A DNA stretch of 32,026 nucleotides. It comes from Bordetella parapertussis (lineage in GTDB: Bacteria > Pseudomonadota > Gammaproteobacteria > Burkholderiales > SG8-41). Below the pieces are notes generated by a model. The model did no database searches. It saw nothing but the letters and a program-made list of their open reading frames with translations, and was not told the origin of the DNA. Location: the NCBI GenBank assembly GCA_945862135.1, contig CAMAYE010000013.1:1-32026 (forward strand). The letters run 5' to 3'. Each line of letters starts with the position of its first letter. Position 1 is the first letter of the stretch. Positions 30,441 through 32,026 of this stretch are shown one piece after another. Both the position numbers and the translations under genes were made by a program.

Positions 30441-31046
30441 TCACCGCTTTCTCGATGGCTTCATTCCCGACTTCATCGATTCGATCAATCGGCACGCAAT
30501 GTCGATGGTGTTGCGAACCGGCAGCACATTTCCGACATACGCTTCGAGCGCGGCCTCTGCGCGCTTGCGCAAGGCCTGTGCAGTGATGAGCTTGCGTGCT
30601 GCCAGCAGCAGGATGTCTTCGCGGTCCTGATCTGAAAATCTCGCGAGTTTGGACACGGCCAGATCCAGCGATGTCAGTACACGCACATCAAGCACCTTGC
30701 GGTCGATGCCCTTGATCTCCACGCGTAGTGCATCGCCGTCGGCATCCTCGTGCATCAGGCCAAGTGTGTCGTTATAGTTGCGGTCGAGGTAGAGCAGGGC
30801 CGCGCGGCCGTCTGCGTCGCGGTAGGCGACTTCGATGTCCTGCCCGAGCAGCACGCGCCGCGAGAACGTCGCATCGACATCCTCGGTCACCCGTTCGCCA
30901 GTGTGCAGGTACAACGCCGTGCCGCCGGCAATGACCATGCGGATCGGCAGCGCGGCCTTGTCGTACTGGCGGAATTCACCCTCAATGCGTTTTAGCACTT
31001 CGAGCAGTGCTGCGCCGTAACCTGCGCTGAAGTCGGGCTTGATCAT
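30441..31046 (-). CDS. Nucleotidyltransferase-fold protein, AbiEii/DUF6036-like (probable toxin)
   Basis: This 201-residue protein carries RMVIAGGTALYLHTG, then VTEDVDATFS, the GG(S/T)-x(n)-DxD nucleotidyltransferase signature, and ends with a helical part (LVVSKLARFSDQDREDIL-like, seen as LAVSKLARFSDQDREDILLL). DUF6036/AbiEii proteins are nucleotidyltransferase toxins or housekeeping-like enzymes. Its ATG overlaps the upstream HTH gene stop (ATGA, 31043-31046), the layout of type IV-like toxin-antitoxin pairs. Function is inferred from family and coupling. Confidence 0.75.
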   Translation of the reverse strand: MIKPDFSAGYGAALLEVLKRIEGEFRQYDKAALPIRMVIAGGTALYLHTGERVTEDVDATFSRRVLLGQDIEVAYRDADGRAALLYLDRNYNDTLGLMHEDADGDALRVEIKGIDRKVLDVRVLTSLDLAVSKLARFSDQDREDILLLAARKLITAQALRKRAEAALEAYVGNVLPVRNTIDIACRLIESMKSGMKPSRKR

Positions 31047-31576
31047 GCGAGGCCTTTGCGCTTGCGCGCCATCGGCAGGAAGCGCGCGGCGCGCAGCGGC
31101 GTCATCTGCAGCCAGCGGGCAAACACTTCAGGTGTCGATGCGCCGGGGTGCAGCGATTCGGCGAGGCGCAGATATTTTTCGCGGTCGAATCCGCGGGCGC
31201 CGGCGAGCAGCACCGCGAGACCGCCCATGAAAAACGCTGATCCGTGTTGACGCCATGCGGTGCTGTCTGTGTTGCCGGATGTGGCGAGGTCGAGCAGGCG
31301 TGTTTCCAGTTCGCGCGTGAGTGCGCTCGGAAAGTCTCCGGTTTCGGCGGCCGCTGCCGGCGTCATGGTGATGACGTAGCCCGCCGCCGCGGCGAGCGCG
31401 GCGAGCGTGCGCAGATCACAGGACGGCTGCGACTTCAGTCGCGACAGCGTTTCCTTGGGCACGCCGGCAGCCCGCGCCCAGGCGCCGAGGTTGCCGAATT
31501 GCTGAATCGCCGCGTCCTTCATCTGTTCGAGCAGTAGACCGGGGCTAGTGGATAAAATTGAGTTATTCATCAACAA
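31043..31576 (-). CDS. HTH-domain protein, probable antitoxin partner
   Basis: This 177-residue protein has an N-terminal helix-turn-helix (about 27-72: FGNLGAWARAAGVPKETLSRLK ... LRTLAALAAAAGYVITM, xre-like) followed by an alpha-helical region of unknown type (LEKYLRL-like: FDREKYLRLAESLHPG, then VFARWLQMTPLRAARFLPMARKR). It overlaps the nucleotidyltransferase gene by four bases. Antitoxins of this kind repress their own promoter; inverted repeats lie just upstream (31602-31645). No direct evidence of toxin neutralisation. Confidence 0.72.
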   Translation of the reverse strand: MLMNNSILSTSPGLLLEQMKDAAIQQFGNLGAWARAAGVPKETLSRLKSQPSCDLRTLAALAAAAGYVITMTPAAAAETGDFPSALTRELETRLLDLATSGNTDSTAWRQHGSAFFMGGLAVLLAGARGFDREKYLRLAESLHPGASTPEVFARWLQMTPLRAARFLPMARKRKGLA

Positions 31577-31601
31577 AGAATTACAAAAATTGAGATTATC
31601 G

Positions 31602-31645
31602 TCAACTCTAGGTTGATGGTGATCTACCGGGTAATAAAAATTACC
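31602..31645. promoter_or_regulatory. AT-rich promoter region with two inverted repeats, candidate antitoxin operator
   Basis: TCAAC-TCTAG-GTTGA (31602-31616) and GGTAAT-AAAA-ATTACC (31630-31645) are perfect inverted repeats in the AT-rich gap ahead of the HTH gene. Their position fits binding of the HTH protein to its own promoter. The two repeats have different half-sites, so at most one is likely its site. Confidence 0.45.
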
Positions 31646-31689
31646 AATAAAAACAATTAGTTAATGATTTTCCCGTTAACGCAGGGAGG

Positions 31690-32026
31690 CTAGGGTTCCA
31701 GCAGCTTCAGTCGCTGCACCTTCCCCGAAGGCCCCTTGGGCAGTTCGCTGACAAACTTGATGACCTTTGGCGTTTTGTATTTTCCAAGTTCCTGAACCGC
31801 AAACGCCGTAAGCGTTTCCACAGAACATTCCATCCCCGGTTTCAGAATCACGCAGGCCATGATTTCCTGGCCGTAGTTGGCGTCGGGGATGCCGACGGCT
31901 GCGGCTTCGAGCACGGCGGGGTGTTTGAGCAGGGCTTCGTCGATCTCGCGGGGCGCGATGTTTTCGCCGCCCTTGATGATCAGTTCCTTGATGCGGCCGG
32001 TGACAAACACAAAACCGTCTTCATCC
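31690..32026 (-). CDS. AMP-binding acyl-CoA synthetase, C-terminal part (5' end outside window)
   Basis: The frame is open to the window edge and reads DEDGFVFVTGRIKELIIKGG ENIAP..., with the hinge motif GRIKELIIKGGENI and the C-terminal domain signature FVSELPKGPSGKVQR, whose Lys (SGK) is the catalytic Lys of the adenylation half-reaction. This is the small C-terminal domain of the ANL superfamily. The enzyme activates a carboxylic acid as acyl-AMP and then acyl-CoA. The substrate cannot be read from this part. It ends before the antitoxin promoter region on the same strand. Confidence 0.92.
   Translation of the reverse strand, partial: DEDGFVFVTGRIKELIIKGGENIAPREIDEALLKHPAVLEAAAVGIPDANYGQEIMACVILKPGMECSVETLTAFAVQELGKYKTPKVIKFVSELPKGPSGKVQRLKLLEP

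Overview
The window (about 60% GC, one small AT-richer patch) reads as chromosome of a Gram-negative betaproteobacterium, most likely Burkholderiales or a neighbouring lineage. The grounds are the Bug/TctC-type solute-binding protein, the many Sec and Tat signal peptides, outer-membrane barrels, a cyanide-insensitive-type cytochrome bd, and an Mto-type extracellular electron-transfer cluster like that of neutrophilic iron oxidisers. No rRNA, tRNA, CRISPR array or insertion sequence was recognised.

Layout. (1) 1-3043, minus strand: monohaem cytochrome, NapC/CymA-type tetrahaem quinol dehydrogenase, decahaem MtrA/MtoA and MtrB/MtoB porin, in the order mtoD-mtoC-mtoA-mtoB, with mtoB cut by the window edge. 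A perfect FNR-type box lies upstream, and a divergent Crp/Fnr regulator follows. (2) 4134-7454, minus: an outer-membrane barrel protein and a translationally coupled pair, an archaeal-type AMP/thymidine phosphorylase homologue and a PRPP synthetase. (3) 7490-12405, minus: a copper-handling run of His-rich exported protein, small exported protein, TolC-like lipoprotein, Tat-exported multicopper oxidase, cupredoxin, CopG/DUF411 protein and CusF. The CopG gene has an in-frame UGA exactly where the first cysteine of the CxCC motif belongs, followed by a 12-bp stem with a GAU loop. It is a strong candidate for a selenocysteine-containing CopG. (4) 12476-17846: a CsoR-family repressor with unusual sensing residues, two matching operators, then divergent DUF2892, thioredoxin 2, RND adaptor and RND pump genes. 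(5) 17931-20221: cytochrome bd (cioAB type). (6) 20239-24263, minus: a LolD/LolC-like ABC transporter with a LolA-like periplasmic protein and an outer-membrane barrel. (7) 24382-28547: an exported protein fusing a duplicated small domain to a SAM-methyltransferase fold, a Met/Gln/His-rich CpxP-like protein with a strong terminator, and a divergent OmpR/EnvZ-type two-component system. (8) 28676-32026: a Bug solute-binding protein, an AT-richer nuclease-family gene, REP-like hairpins, a nucleotidyltransferase toxin-antitoxin-like pair, and the end of an acyl-CoA synthetase.

Taken together, this is an envelope-centred region: electron exchange with extracellular metal under probable oxygen-responsive control, a periplasmic copper detoxification line, thiol and efflux functions, and a terminal oxidase suited to low oxygen. 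The most notable element is the candidate selenoprotein at 7858-8304.
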